DNA of 64,000 bases from Pseudomonas putida. GTDB taxonomy: Bacteria; Pseudomonadota; Gammaproteobacteria; Pseudomonadales; Pseudomonadaceae. Below the pieces are notes generated by a model. The model was given only the letters and a program-made list of their open reading frames with translations. It had not been told where the DNA came from and searched no databases. The stretch covers positions 372,001 to 436,000 of the forward strand of contig NZ_CP113097.1 in assembly GCF_026625125.1 (NCBI RefSeq), given 5' to 3'. This document shows positions 26,819 to 37,995 of this stretch, one piece after another; within the stretch, counting starts at the first letter, position 1; each line of letters opens with the position of its first letter. A program made the position numbers and the translations under genes.

Positions 26819-28411
26819 ATGACCAGTTTGCATGCCGATGAGGCGTTTCTCGACCATTACCAGTTGAGCCACGATCCGTTCGCGCCGCGTGTGCCCGGCT
26901 TCAAGTTTTTCCCTGCCCAGCGCAAGCCTGTGCTCGGCCAACTGCACCACCTGGCCCGTTACAGCCAGCTGATGCTGGTGGTTACAGGGCCTGTAGGCAG
27001 TGGTAAAACCTTGCTGCGCCAGGCCTTGGTGGCCAGCACCAACAAGCAGTCGGTGCAGAGCGTAGTGGTCTCGGCCCGTAGCGCCAGCGATGCCGCCAGT
27101 GTGCTGGGCCAGGTGGCCCAGGCGCTTGAGCTGGCCACGGCGGACGTTCAGGCGATCCTCTCCAAGGTAGTCCAGCTTGCCCTCACCGGGCAGGAAGTCT
27201 ATTTACTGGTGGACGATGCGGAACAACTCGACGAGTCGGCACTCCAAGCGTTGCTGGAGCTGGCTGCAGGTGTCCCGGAGGGGCGCCCGCACGTGTTCCT
27301 GTTCGGCGAAGCGTCGCTGATCGCCGGGTTGGACGAGATCCCTGTCGAGGAAGAGCGTTTCCACGTCATTGAACTCGCGCCCTACAGCGAGGAAGAGACC
27401 CGCGAGTACCTGGAGCAGCGCCTGGAAGGGGCAGGCCGGGGCATCGAGGTGTTCACCCATGAGCAGATCGTCGATATTCACGAACACTCCGACGGGTGGC
27501 CCGGCAATATCAACCAGGTTGCCCGCGATACTTTGATCGAAGCCATGATCGCCAGCCGTAGTTCGGCGAAGCGACCAACCATGGGGTTCAAAATGCCTAA
27601 GAAACACGTGCTCGCGCTGTCCGCTGTCGTTGTGGTCGCCGTTGCTGCTGCGGTTCTCATGCCCAAGAAAAGCGACAAGGCGGCCACGGATGCGCCGACG
27701 GCCCAAGCCCAATTGCCGCTGGGGGAAGGAAAGCCTGCTGACCCGGCGATCGAGTTCTCAGGGTCGTCGCAGCCGATGCCACTGCCGCTGGTTGGCCAGT
27801 CGCAGCCGGTGATGCGCGAGCCTCTGGCGCAGGCCGCCGGCATGGGGGATGGTGAAGAAGGTGGCCCGGCGGACAGCACTGCGCTGCAGCCGGGCAATCC
27901 GCCGACGGTCACGACCATCGCACCACCGCAGGGTGAGGCTGCCGGCCCTGCACCCACCATGGCCCAGGCCGCTACCAGCGCGCCGCCGGCTCAGCCGGTT
28001 GCTCCTGCGCAGAAGCCGGTAGCAACCCAGCCGGCCAAGCCGGTTGCACCTGCCAAGCCTGCTCCGGCACCGACCCAGGTTGCCACCGCCAAGCCCGCCG
28101 CCAAACCGGCTGGCGGGAGCGGTAACAGCGGCTGGTATACCGGGCAGAAGCCTGGCAACTATGTCGTGCAGATCCTTGGTACCAGCTCCGAAGCGTCGGC
28201 GCAGGCCTTCGTCAAGGCGCAGGGTGGCGACTATCGCTACTTCAAGAAAACCCTGCAGGGCAAGCCGCTTTACGTGGTCACTTATGGTAGCTTCGCCAAC
28301 CGCGATGCAGCGGTTGCGGCAATCAAGAACTTGCCAGCGAAGGTTCAGGCTGGTAAACCTTGGCCACGTACTGTAGCCAGCGTCCAACAAGAGCTGGCCA
28401 CGGCCCGCTGA
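26819..28411 (+). CDS. DamX-like protein: AAA ATPase domain, membrane helix, SPOR domain
   Basis: A 530-residue protein in the damX position after aroB. Residues about 20-245 form an ExeA/GspA-like ATPase with Walker A TGPVGSGKT (56-64) and Walker B VYLLVDDAEQL. A single membrane helix lies near 262-281 (VLALSAVVVVAVAAAVL), then a long Pro/Ala-rich linker, then a SPOR domain from about 443 (NYVVQILGTSSEASAQAF) to the C terminus. This suggests a cytoplasmic ATPase tied to a septal peptidoglycan-binding domain. A terminator follows 60 bp downstream. Confidence 0.88.
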   Translation: MTSLHADEAFLDHYQLSHDPFAPRVPGFKFFPAQRKPVLGQLHHLARYSQLMLVVTGPVGSGKTLLRQALVASTNKQSVQSVVVSARSASDAASVLGQVAQALELATADVQAILSKVVQLALTGQEVYLLVDDAEQLDESALQALLELAAGVPEGRPHVFLFGEASLIAGLDEIPVEEERFHVIELAPYSEEETREYLEQRLEGAGRGIEVFTHEQIVDIHEHSDGWPGNINQVARDTLIEAMIASRSSAKRPTMGFKMPKKHVLALSAVVVVAVAAAVLMPKKSDKAATDAPTAQAQLPLGEGKPADPAIEFSGSSQPMPLPLVGQSQPVMREPLAQAAGMGDGEEGGPADSTALQPGNPPTVTTIAPPQGEAAGPAPTMAQAATSAPPAQPVAPAQKPVATQPAKPVAPAKPAPAPTQVATAKPAAKPAGGSGNSGWYTGQKPGNYVVQILGTSSEASAQAFVKAQGGDYRYFKKTLQGKPLYVVTYGSFANRDAAVAAIKNLPAKVQAGKPWPRTVASVQQELATAR

Positions 28412-28471
28412 TACCTTCCGGGCGGCACCACCCCGCCGCCCAGTTGCTGAGCGATAACTGACTTTCGTCTA

Positions 28472-28501
28472 GCCTGCTGCGCCCGAGCGCGGCAGGCTTT
28501 T
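28472..28501 (+). terminator. Intrinsic terminator of the pil-aro-damX operon
   Basis: GCCTGCTGCG (28472-28481) pairs with CGCGGCAGGC (28488-28497), with one G-T pair, and is followed by TTTT. Confidence 0.8.
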
Positions 28502-28599
28502 CTGTCCCAGGCTGCCGGCCACAAGCCAATCTTGCAGTCAGGGCTGAAACGCTTCAGACTCAAGCCAAGGCGCTATCACGGCGCATGGCGTAAAACATT

Positions 28600-28642
28600 C
28601 AATATTGCGACATAAATTTTCAATGGTGAGACATGAAAATTT
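28600..28642 (+). promoter_or_regulatory. AT-rich palindromes upstream of gltB (candidate operator)
   Basis: The 373-bp gap before gltB holds the terminator above and, from 28600, CAATATTG (perfect 8-bp palindrome, 28600-28607) and a 9-bp inverted repeat AAATTTTCA (28614-28622) / TGAAAATTT (28634-28642) with 11-bp spacing. This is unusually AT-rich for the genome and lies 142 bp before the gltB start. The rest of the gap shows nothing I can name. Confidence 0.45.
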
Positions 28643-28783
28643 GTGGGCATCGCTGTCGCTGTGCAACAATGGTTTTCCATGGCCACCGCAAAAAAGCTGG
28701 CATTTGATCGGCGTGGATGGTAAGTGGTTGTTAAAAAAGAGATTTGCCTCCGGTTGAGAGGTGAACCTGGTGAGAAAGTGTCT

Positions 28784-31700
28784 ATGAAAACAGGTCTGTA
28801 CCATCCCGAAGAATTCAAGGACAACTGTGGTTTTGGCCTGATCGCCCATATGACGGGCGAACCGAGCCACCACCTTCTGCAAACTGCCATGCAGGCCCTG
28901 ACTTGCATGACCCACCGCGGCGGTATCAACGCCGACGGCAAGACCGGTGACGGTTGCGGTCTGCTCATGCAGAAACCCGATCAATTCCTGCGTGCCGTAG
29001 CCGAGGAACATTTTGCCGTCGAGCTGCCAAAGCAGTACGCCGTTGGCATGGTGTTCTTCAACCAGGACCCGGTAAAAGCCGAAGCTGCTCGCGCCAACAT
29101 GGACCGCGAAATCATCGCTGCCGGCCTGACCCTGGTTGGCTGGCGCAAAGTCCCGATCGACACCAGCGTGCTCGGCCGCCTGGCGCTGGAGCGCCTGCCG
29201 CAGATCGAACAGGTGTTCATCGGCGGTGAAGGCCTGAGCGATCAGGAATTCGCCATCAAGCTGTTCAGTGCCCGTCGCCGTTCGTCCGTGGCCAACGCCC
29301 ACGACGCCGACCACTACATCTGCAGCTTCTCGCACAAGACCATCATCTACAAAGGCCTGATGATGCCGCGCGATCTCGCGGCCTTCTATCCGGACCTGGA
29401 CGACGAGCGCCTGCAAACCGCGATCTGCGTGTTCCACCAGCGCTTCTCCACCAACACCCTGCCGAAATGGCCGCTGGCGCAGCCGTTCCGCTTCCTCGCC
29501 CACAATGGCGAGATCAATACCATCACCGGTAACCGCAACTGGGCCATGGCCCGTCGCACCAAGTTCGCCAACGACCAGATCCCCGACCTCGAAGAGCTCG
29601 GCCCGCTGGTCAACCGCGTTGGTTCCGACTCCTCGAGCATGGACAACATGCTGGAGCTGATGGTCACCGGCGGCATCGACCTGTTCCGCGGCGTGCGCAT
29701 GCTGGTACCGCCAGCCTGGCAGAACGTCGAGACCATGGACGCCGACCTGCGCGCGTTCTATGAATACAACTCCATGCACATGGAGCCGTGGGATGGCCCG
29801 GCCGGCATCGTCATGACCGAAGGCCGCCATGCGGTGTGCCTGCTTGACCGCAACGGCCTGCGCCCGGCGCGCTGGGTGACCACCAAGAATGGCTATATCA
29901 CCCTGGCGTCGGAAATCGGCGTCTGGGACTACAAGCCTGAAGATGTCATCGCCAAGGGGCGTGTCGGCCCAGGCCAGATCTTCGCCGTGGACACCGAGAC
30001 CGGTCACATCCTCGACACCGATGCCATCGACAACCGGCTGAAGTCGCGCCACCCGTACAAGCGCTGGCTGCGTCAGCACGCCTTGCGCATCCAGGCGACC
30101 CTCACCGACGACCAGGGCGCGGCCAGCTACGACGCTGACCAGCTGAAGCAGTACATGAAGATGTTCCAGGTCACGTTCGAAGAGCGTGACCAGGTACTGC
30201 GCCCACTCGGCGAGCAAGGCCAGGAAGCGGTCGGTTCGATGGGTGACGACACGCCAATGGCTGTCCTGTCGCAGCGCGTGCGTTCGCCTTACGACTTCTT
30301 CCGCCAGCAGTTCGCCCAGGTTACCAACCCGCCGATCGACCCGCTGCGCGAAGCGATCGTCATGTCGCTGGAGATCTGCCTGGGTGCCGAGCGCAACATC
30401 TTCCAGGAATCTCCCGAGCATGCCTCGCGGGTAATCCTCAGCTCCCCGGTCATCTCGCCCGCCAAATGGCGTTCGTTGATGAACCTGGAGCGCGAAGGCT
30501 TCGACCGTCAGCTGATCGACCTCAACTATGAGGAAAGCATCGGCCTGGAAGCGGCCATCCGCAATATTGCCGATCAGGCAGAAGAAGCGGTTCGCGCAGG
30601 CAAGACCCAGCTGGTGCTCAGCGACCGCTATATCGCCCCGGGCAAGCTGCCGGTGCATGCTTCGTTCGCCGTTGGCGCGGTCCATCACCGCCTGACGGAA
30701 AAAGGCCTGCGTTGCGACAGCAACATCCTGGTCGAAACCGCCACTGCCCGTGATCCGCACCACTTCGCGGTACTGCTGGGCTTCGGCGCCTCTGCGGTAT
30801 ACCCGTACCTGGCGTATGAAGTGCTGGCCGACCTGATCCGCACCGGCGAAGTGCTGGGCGATCTGGACGAAGTGTTCAAGTACTACCGCAAAGGCATCTC
30901 CAAGGGCCTGCTGAAGATCCTGTCGAAGATGGGCATCTCCACCATCGCCTCTTACCGTGGCGCCCAGCTGTTCGAAGCGGTGGGCCTGGCCGAAGAAGTG
31001 GTCGGCTTGAGCTTCAAAGGCGTGTCCAGCCGCATCAAGGGCGCGCGTTTCGTCGACCTTGAGGGCGACCAGAAGCTGCTCGCCGCTGAGGCCTGGAGCG
31101 CGCGCAAGCCGATCCAGCAGGGCGGTCTGCTCAAGTTCGTCCACGGCGGCGAGTACCACGCCTACAACCCGGATGTGGTCAATACGCTGCAGGCTGCCGT
31201 GCAGCAGGGCGACTACGCCAAGTTCAAGGAATACACCACGCTGGTCGACCAGCGCCCGGTATCGATGATCCGCGACCTGCTGAAGGTGAAGGTGGCCGAT
31301 CAGGCCCTGCCGCTGGATCAGATCGAGCCGCTGGAGGCGATCCTCAAGCGCTTCGACTCTGCTGGTATCTCGCTGGGCGCGCTGTCGCCAGAGGCTCACG
31401 AAGCGCTGGCCGAGGCGATGAACCGCCTGGGCGCGCGCTCCAACTCCGGTGAGGGCGGTGAAGACCCGTCGCGCTATGGCACCATCCGTAGCTCCAAGAT
31501 CAAGCAGGTGGCCACCGGCCGCTTCGGTGTGACTCCGGAATACCTGGTCAATGCCGAAGTGCTGCAGATCAAGGTTGCCCAAGGCGCCAAACCGGGCGAG
31601 GGTGGGCAGTTGCCAGGCGGCAAGGTCAACGGCCTGATCGCCAAGCTGCGCTATGCGGTACCGGGCGTGACCCTGATTTCGCCGCCGCCACACCACGATA

Positions 31701-33229
31701 TCTACTCGATCGAAGACCTGGCCCAGCTGATTTATGACCTCAAGCAGGTCAACCCTCAGGCCCTGGTGTCGGTCAAGCTGGTGGCAGAAGCAGGCGTGGG
31801 TACCATCGCCGCTGGCGTGGCCAAGGCCTATGCCGACCTGATCACCATCTCCGGTTACGACGGTGGTACCGGTGCTTCGCCGCTGACCTCGATCAAGTAC
31901 GCCGGCGCCCCGTGGGAACTGGGCCTGGCCGAAACCCACCAGACCCTGCGCGGCAACGACCTGCGCGGCAAGGTACGGGTACAGACCGACGGTGGCCTGA
32001 AAACCGGCCTGGACGTGATCAAGGCTGCCATCCTGGGTGCCGAGAGCTTTGGCTTCGGTACCGCACCGATGATCGCCCTGGGCTGCAAGTACCTGCGCAT
32101 CTGCCACCTGAACAACTGCGCCACCGGCGTGGCCACGCAGAACGACAAGCTGCGCAAGGACCATTACATCGGCACCGTCGACATGGTGATCAACTTCTTC
32201 ACCTTCGTTGCCGAAGAAACCCGCGAGTGGCTGGCCAAGCTGGGTGTGCGTAGCCTGGGCGAGCTGATCGGCCGGACCGACCTGCTCGACGTGCTGCCAG
32301 GCGATACCGAGCGCCAGCACCACCTTGACCTGTCGCCGCTGCTGGGCAGCTCGCACATTCCGGCCGACAAGCCGCAGTTCTGCGAAGTCGACAAGAACCC
32401 GCCGTTCGACAAGGGCGAACTGGCCGAGAAGATGGTCGAAATGGCCCTGCCGGCCATCCGCGATCAGGCCGGTGGCGAGTTCGCGCTCGACATCTGCAAC
32501 TGTGACCGCTCCATCGGTGCGCGCATCTCCGGCGAAATCGCCAAGTTGCACGGCAACCAGGGCATGGCCGCAGCGCCGATCACCTTCCGCTTCAAGGGCA
32601 CTGCAGGCCAGAGCTTCGGCGTGTGGAACGCCGGTGGCCTGAACCTGTACCTGGAAGGTGACGCCAACGACTACGTCGGCAAAGGCATGACCGGTGGCAA
32701 GGTCACCATCGTGCCGCCAGCCGGCAGCCCGTTCGAAACCCAGCACAGCGCCATTGTCGGCAACACCTGCCTCTATGGCGCCACGGGCGGCAAGCTGTTC
32801 GCCGCCGGCACCGCGGGCGAGCGCTTCGCTGTGCGTAACTCCGGCGCCCACGCTGTTGTCGAGGGTACTGGCGATCACTGCTGTGAATACATGACCGGCG
32901 GCTTTGTCTGCGTCCTGGGCAAGACCGGTTACAACTTCGGCTCTGGCATGACTGGCGGCTTCGCCTACGTGCTCGACATGGACAACAGCTTCGTCGACAA
33001 GCTCAACCACGAACTGGTGGAAATCCAGCGTATCAGTGGTGAAGCGATGGAAGCCTACCGTAGCCACCTGGCGCGGGTCCTTGGCGAATACGTGGAAGAA
33101 ACCGGCAGCGAGTGGGGGCGTGAGCTCTCGGAGAACCTGGACGATTACGTGCGACGCTTCTGGTTGGTCAAGCCGAAGGCGGCCAATCTCAAGCAACTGC
33201 TGTCCAGTACCCGTGCCAACCCGCAGTAA
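28784..33229 (+). CDS. gltB: GltB, glutamate synthase large subunit
   Basis: GltB takes the amide of glutamine and makes two glutamates from glutamine and 2-oxoglutarate in ammonia assimilation. The 1481-residue product has a 14-residue propeptide before the glutaminase nucleophile Cys15 (DNCGFGLI), the class II amidotransferase domain, the central domain, the FMN domain ([38 protein letters not shown]), [3Fe-4S] cysteines in [18 protein letters not shown], and the beta-helix C terminus ([20 protein letters not shown]). ATG 28784 gives the normal start [11 protein letters not shown]. Confidence 0.97.
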   Translation: MKTGLYHPEEFKDNCGFGLIAHMTGEPSHHLLQTAMQALTCMTHRGGINADGKTGDGCGLLMQKPDQFLRAVAEEHFAVELPKQYAVGMVFFNQDPVKAEAARANMDREIIAAGLTLVGWRKVPIDTSVLGRLALERLPQIEQVFIGGEGLSDQEFAIKLFSARRRSSVANAHDADHYICSFSHKTIIYKGLMMPRDLAAFYPDLDDERLQTAICVFHQRFSTNTLPKWPLAQPFRFLAHNGEINTITGNRNWAMARRTKFANDQIPDLEELGPLVNRVGSDSSSMDNMLELMVTGGIDLFRGVRMLVPPAWQNVETMDADLRAFYEYNSMHMEPWDGPAGIVMTEGRHAVCLLDRNGLRPARWVTTKNGYITLASEIGVWDYKPEDVIAKGRVGPGQIFAVDTETGHILDTDAIDNRLKSRHPYKRWLRQHALRIQATLTDDQGAASYDADQLKQYMKMFQVTFEERDQVLRPLGEQGQEAVGSMGDDTPMAVLSQRVRSPYDFFRQQFAQVTNPPIDPLREAIVMSLEICLGAERNIFQESPEHASRVILSSPVISPAKWRSLMNLEREGFDRQLIDLNYEESIGLEAAIRNIADQAEEAVRAGKTQLVLSDRYIAPGKLPVHASFAVGAVHHRLTEKGLRCDSNILVETATARDPHHFAVLLGFGASAVYPYLAYEVLADLIRTGEVLGDLDEVFKYYRKGISKGLLKILSKMGISTIASYRGAQLFEAVGLAEEVVGLSFKGVSSRIKGARFVDLEGDQKLLAAEAWSARKPIQQGGLLKFVHGGEYHAYNPDVVNTLQAAVQQGDYAKFKEYTTLVDQRPVSMIRDLLKVKVADQALPLDQIEPLEAILKRFDSAGISLGALSPEAHEALAEAMNRLGARSNSGEGGEDPSRYGTIRSSKIKQVATGRFGVTPEYLVNAEVLQIKVAQGAKPGEGGQLPGGKVNGLIAKLRYAVPGVTLISPPPHHDIYSIEDLAQLIYDLKQVNPQALVSVKLVAEAGVGTIAAGVAKAYADLITISGYDGGTGASPLTSIKYAGAPWELGLAETHQTLRGNDLRGKVRVQTDGGLKTGLDVIKAAILGAESFGFGTAPMIALGCKYLRICHLNNCATGVATQNDKLRKDHYIGTVDMVINFFTFVAEETREWLAKLGVRSLGELIGRTDLLDVLPGDTERQHHLDLSPLLGSSHIPADKPQFCEVDKNPPFDKGELAEKMVEMALPAIRDQAGGEFALDICNCDRSIGARISGEIAKLHGNQGMAAAPITFRFKGTAGQSFGVWNAGGLNLYLEGDANDYVGKGMTGGKVTIVPPAGSPFETQHSAIVGNTCLYGATGGKLFAAGTAGERFAVRNSGAHAVVEGTGDHCCEYMTGGFVCVLGKTGYNFGSGMTGGFAYVLDMDNSFVDKLNHELVEIQRISGEAMEAYRSHLARVLGEYVEETGSEWGRELSENLDDYVRRFWLVKPKAANLKQLLSSTRANPQ

Positions 33230-33230
33230 A

Positions 33231-33337
33231 AACAGCTGCAAGTGGCAAGCCTCAAGCTGCAAGTAAGAGCAGCTCGAGGTTTGCCCGGCTTAAGTGATCG
33301 TCTTGCGGCTTGCAGCTTGTAGCTTGCAGCTGCTGTT
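33231..33337. repeat. Heptamer repeat hairpin between gltB and gltD
   Basis: The left arm 33231-33263 (AACAGCTGCAAG with CAAGC units) and the right arm 33302-33337 (CTTGC units ending CTGCTGTT) are imperfect inverted copies about 33 nt long. They fill the space between two genes of one operon and end 15 bp before gltD. Confidence 0.8.
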
Positions 33338-33349
33338 AAGAGGTTTTGA

Positions 33350-34771
<1,422 letters not shown>

Positions 34772-34776
34772 TCGGC

Positions 34777-34810
34777 CCGATGGGGCCGCACAGCGGCCTC
34801 ATCGGTTTTT
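34777..34810 (+). terminator. Intrinsic terminator of gltBD
   Basis: A 13-bp stem (34777-34789 with 34793-34805, one G-T pair) with a 3-nt ACA loop and TTTTT tail begins 5 bp after the gltD stop. Confidence 0.9.
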
Positions 34811-34820
34811 GTATACAAAA
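34807..34820. promoter_or_regulatory. 14-bp perfect palindrome upstream of hemE
   Basis: TTTTGTATACAAAA is a perfect palindrome 103 bp before the hemE ATG, overlapping the T-tail of the gltD terminator. The GTATAC-centred form is of the kind bound by GntR-type repressors, but no cognate regulator is visible here. Confidence 0.45.
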
Positions 34821-34922
34821 TTGCTTGATCCACGGCACCCAATAGACAAAACGCATGGTCTCAACCGTGCCTTTTGCGCTGGCGTCTGAGAAAATGCCCG
34901 CACTTTTTTGCCGGATGCCGAC

Positions 34923-35987
34923 ATGACTGCCCTGAAGAACGATCGTTTCCTGCGTGCACTGCTCAAGCAACCCGTAGACGTCACCCCTGTATGGATGATG
35001 CGCCAGGCCGGCCGTTACCTGCCGGAATACCGCGCCAGCCGCGCCAAGGCCGGTGACTTCATGAGCCTGTGCATGAACCCCCAGTTCGCCTGTGAGGTCA
35101 CCTTGCAGCCGCTGGAACGCTACCCGCTTGACGCAGCGATCCTGTTCTCGGACATCCTCACCATTCCCGATGCCATGGGCCTTGGCCTTTACTTCGAGAC
35201 CGGCGAAGGCCCGCGTTTCAAGAAGGTCATCAGCACCCCGGCCGACATCGAAGCGTTGGCCATCCCTGATCCGCAGAAAGACCTCGGCTACGTGATGGAT
35301 GCCGTCAGCACCATTCGGCGCGAGCTCAACGGCCGTGTGCCGCTGATCGGTTTCTCCGGCAGCCCATGGACCCTGGCCACCTACATGGTCGAAGGTGGCT
35401 CGTCCAAAGACTTCCGCAAGACCAAGGCGATGGCCTACGACAACCCGCAAGCCCTGCACATGCTGCTGGACAAGCTGGCACAGTCGGTCACCAGCTACCT
35501 CAACGGGCAGATCCTGGCCGGTGCCCAGGCCGTGCAGATCTTCGACACCTGGGGCGGCAACCTGTCGGCGGCGGCGTATCAGGAGTTCTCCCTGGCCTAC
35601 ATGCGCAAGATCGTCAGTGGCCTGATCCGTGAGCACGATGGGCGCAAGGTGCCGGTAATCCTGTTCACCAAGAATGGCGGCCTGTGGCTGGAGAGCATCG
35701 CTGAAGCCGGCGCTGATGCACTGGGCCTGGACTGGACCTGCGAGATCGGCGACGCCCGCCGCCGCGTGGGTGACAAGGTTGCCCTGCAAGGCAACATGGA
35801 CCCGACCGTGCTGTACGCCAAGCCCGAGGCCATCCGCAACGAAGTGGCACGGATCCTGGCGAGCTATGGCAAGGGTACCGGCCATGTGTTCAACCTGGGT
35901 CACGGCATTACGCCGGAGGTCGACCCGGAGCATGCGGGCGTGTTCATCAACGCCGTGCATGAACTGTCCGCGCAGTACCACCAGTGA
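34923..35987 (+). CDS. hemE: HemE, uroporphyrinogen decarboxylase
   Basis: HemE decarboxylates the four acetate side chains of uroporphyrinogen III to give coproporphyrinogen III in heme synthesis. The 354-residue product has the family signature [16 protein letters not shown] near residue 21, the catalytic Asp in [31 protein letters not shown], and [17 protein letters not shown] near the C terminus. ATG 34923 is the normal start; the TTG five codons upstream is in frame but unneeded. Confidence 0.96.
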   Translation: MTALKNDRFLRALLKQPVDVTPVWMMRQAGRYLPEYRASRAKAGDFMSLCMNPQFACEVTLQPLERYPLDAAILFSDILTIPDAMGLGLYFETGEGPRFKKVISTPADIEALAIPDPQKDLGYVMDAVSTIRRELNGRVPLIGFSGSPWTLATYMVEGGSSKDFRKTKAMAYDNPQALHMLLDKLAQSVTSYLNGQILAGAQAVQIFDTWGGNLSAAAYQEFSLAYMRKIVSGLIREHDGRKVPVILFTKNGGLWLESIAEAGADALGLDWTCEIGDARRRVGDKVALQGNMDPTVLYAKPEAIRNEVARILASYGKGTGHVFNLGHGITPEVDPEHAGVFINAVHELSAQYHQ

Positions 35988-36014
35988 TCTGAGTGCTGGC
36001 CAGTCAAGCGAATC

Positions 36015-36155
36015 GGGGCCGCTTTGCGGCCCATCGCCGGCAAGCCAGCTCCCACAGGGGCCGCGCCAGCTTTTAGCAGTTGCGCAAGACAGTTACTCCC
36101 ACGAGGTGCGGTCAACTGTGGCTGGCTTGCCGGCGATCACTGGCAAAGCCGGTGC
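36015..36155. repeat. Pair of inverted REP elements after hemE
   Basis: One REP (36015-36057, GGGGCCGCTTTGCGGCCC then GCCGGCAAGCCAGCTCCCAC) and an inverted one (36116-36155, GGCTGGCTTGCCGGCGATC) flank a 58-bp centre. They fill most of the 254-bp gap between hemE and the BOF gene. Confidence 0.8.
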
Positions 36156-36241
36156 CATGCCCTGGTTTTGTTGCATTAAGTTTTAATTCAGCGATCGTCG
36201 CTAATCTGGTCCCATCGAAACCGAAACAGGACCCGAACCTC

Positions 36242-36589
36242 ATGAAAGCTCGCTACTTCGCTCTGATTCTCGCCCCCTTGTTCAGTACCGCTGCCTTGGC
36301 CGCCGGTTACACCGGCCCAGGCGCTCAGGCGGTGACTACCGTCGCCGCGGCCAATGACGCAGCCGATGACACCCCCGTAGTGCTGCAGGGGTATGTCACC
36401 AAGAAGGTCAACAATGACGACAAGTACGAATTCAAGGACAACACCGGCACCATCTCCGTCGAGATCGACGATGAAGACCTGCCGCCGACGCCGTTCAACG
36501 ACAAGACCAAGGTCAAGCTGACCGGTGAGGTGGAAAAGCACCTGATGAGCCGTGAAGTGGATGTGGACATCGTCGAGATCGTGAACTGA
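36242..36589 (+). CDS. BOF (bacterial OB-fold) periplasmic protein, YgiW/NirD family
   Basis: A 115-residue exported protein with signal peptide (MKARYFALILAPLFSTAALA). The mature part is a YgiW-type OB-fold domain: PVVLQGYVTKKVNNDDKYEF, NTGTISVEIDDED, KVKLTGEVEKHLMSREVDVD. YgiW-like proteins respond to stress (peroxide, antimicrobial peptides) and may bind small cationic ligands; the ligand is unknown. It converges with an MFS gene, with a 13-bp hairpin between them. Confidence 0.88.
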   Translation: MKARYFALILAPLFSTAALAAGYTGPGAQAVTTVAAANDAADDTPVVLQGYVTKKVNNDDKYEFKDNTGTISVEIDDEDLPPTPFNDKTKVKLTGEVEKHLMSREVDVDIVEIVN

Positions 36590-36596
36590 CCTGAGG

Positions 36597-36626
36597 GCCC
36601 AATCGTCGGCAAACCGGCGATTGGGC
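36597..36626. terminator. Hairpin between convergent BOF and MFS genes
   Basis: A 13-bp stem (36597-36609 with 36614-36626, one T-G pair) with a CAAA loop. There is no T-tract on either side, so it may be a weak or Rho-aided terminator. Confidence 0.5.
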
Positions 36627-36642
36627 TGCAGCGCAACCCTGT

Positions 36643-37887
36643 TCAGGCAGCCTTGGGCGCCAGCTTGCTGAGGTGCAATGCCACCAGCAACGCCACCGTC
36701 AGCAGGCTGCCGATGAACAGCCCGATACCACTCCAGCCCCACTGATGCCAGAACACCCCACCTGCGGTGCCCGCCACACTCGACCCCGCGTAATAGCAGA
36801 ACAGGTACAACGAAGAAGCCTGGCCCTTGGCCTTCAGCGCTCGCCGGCCGATCCAGCTGCTGGCCACCGAATGCGCTCCGAAAAAGCCGAAGGTAAAGAT
36901 CAGCATCCCCACGATAATCATCACCAAGGGGCTGGCCAATGTCAGCAACAGCCCGCCCGCCATGACCAGAATGCTCGCCCAGAACACCCGCCGGCGTCCC
37001 AGTTTATCTGCCAGCGCCCCCACTTGCGCCGAGCTGTAGATACCCGACAGGTAAACCACCGATAGCAGGCCGACCAGCGCTTGGTTCATGTGATAGGGCT
37101 CGGCCAGCAGCCGATAGCCGATGTAGTTGAACAGGGTGACGAACGCGCCCATCAGCAGGAACGCTTCGAGGAACAACCAGGGCAGGCCCGCGTCCTTGAA
37201 GTGCATGGCGAAGCCGTCCAGCAGGCTGCGCGGTTTCAGCGTCTGCGCCCTGAAATTGCGCGATTCGGGTAGCACCTTCCAGAACACCAGCGCTGCGATC
37301 AGGGCCAGGCCACCGATGGTCAGCATTGCCGTGTGCCAGCTGACGAAGTCGATCAGCACGCCGGTGATCAGGCGACCGCTCATGCCGCCGATGGCGTTGC
37401 CACCGATATACAAGCCCATGGCCAGGCCGATGTGCTGGGGGTGGATTTCTTCGCTCAGGTAGGTCATCGCCACAGCTGCCAGGCCGCTCAGCGACAGGCC
37501 GACCAGCGCCCGCGTGGCGAGTACGCCTTCCCAGGTCGGCATCACCGCGCTGACGATGGTCGATAACGCGGCGCAGAGCAGGGCAAACACCATCACCGGC
37601 TTGCGCCCGATGCGGTCGGAAATCGGCCCGGTGATCAGCAGGCCGAACGCCAGCATGCCGGTCGACACCGACAGTACCAGGCTGCTCTGCGCGGCATTGA
37701 TCGAAAACTCCTGCGACAGCAGCGGCATCATCGGCTGCACGCAATACAGCAGGGCGAAGGTCGCGAAGCCACCGCTGAACAGGGCCAGTACGGTCTTCAT
37801 GAAGGCAGGGGTGCCTTTCTCGATCCAGATGTCGTTCAGCGGGGCAGGCTCGGGCTCAGCAGGAAGGGGGGCTACAGCAGTCTTCAC
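36643..37887 (-). CDS. MFS transporter (YnfM/NimT-like exporter family)
   Basis: A 414-residue major facilitator with 12 predicted helices after a soluble 35-residue N terminus. The loop 2-3 motif GPISDRIGRKPVM and the helix-5 region GLSLSGLAAVAMTYLSEEI fit the drug/metabolite H+ antiporter families of the YnfM type. Substrate unknown. I start at GTG 37887, which has TGAGGT about 9 nt upstream; an ATG 11 codons earlier is possible. It is divergent from a LysR regulator, the usual arrangement for a regulated exporter. Confidence 0.85.
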   Translation of the reverse strand: MKTAVAPLPAEPEPAPLNDIWIEKGTPAFMKTVLALFSGGFATFALLYCVQPMMPLLSQEFSINAAQSSLVLSVSTGMLAFGLLITGPISDRIGRKPVMVFALLCAALSTIVSAVMPTWEGVLATRALVGLSLSGLAAVAMTYLSEEIHPQHIGLAMGLYIGGNAIGGMSGRLITGVLIDFVSWHTAMLTIGGLALIAALVFWKVLPESRNFRAQTLKPRSLLDGFAMHFKDAGLPWLFLEAFLLMGAFVTLFNYIGYRLLAEPYHMNQALVGLLSVVYLSGIYSSAQVGALADKLGRRRVFWASILVMAGGLLLTLASPLVMIIVGMLIFTFGFFGAHSVASSWIGRRALKAKGQASSLYLFCYYAGSSVAGTAGGVFWHQWGWSGIGLFIGSLLTVALLVALHLSKLAPKAA

Positions 37888-37929
37888 GGGTGGGTACCTC
37901 AGATGCAATGAAAAAATCATATAGCTGCC

Positions 37930-37952
37930 TAATGATTAGATCCAATATATTG
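37930..37952. promoter_or_regulatory. Palindromes in the MFS-LysR divergent promoter region
   Basis: TAATGATTA (37930-37938) and the perfect palindrome CAATATATTG (37943-37952) lie centrally between the two divergent starts. They are the best candidates for binding of the adjacent LysR regulator. Confidence 0.4.
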
Positions 37953-37995
37953 TTCGACCTATTTAAGATGTTTGACGACTTGTTCTGGAGGGCCC

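Noticed and set aside
28538..33262. A 1574-codon open frame antisense to gltB
   Set aside because: It mirrors gltB codon by codon, has no recognisable domain, and is explained by GC-rich third positions that remove stops on the opposite strand. GltB itself has full motif support.
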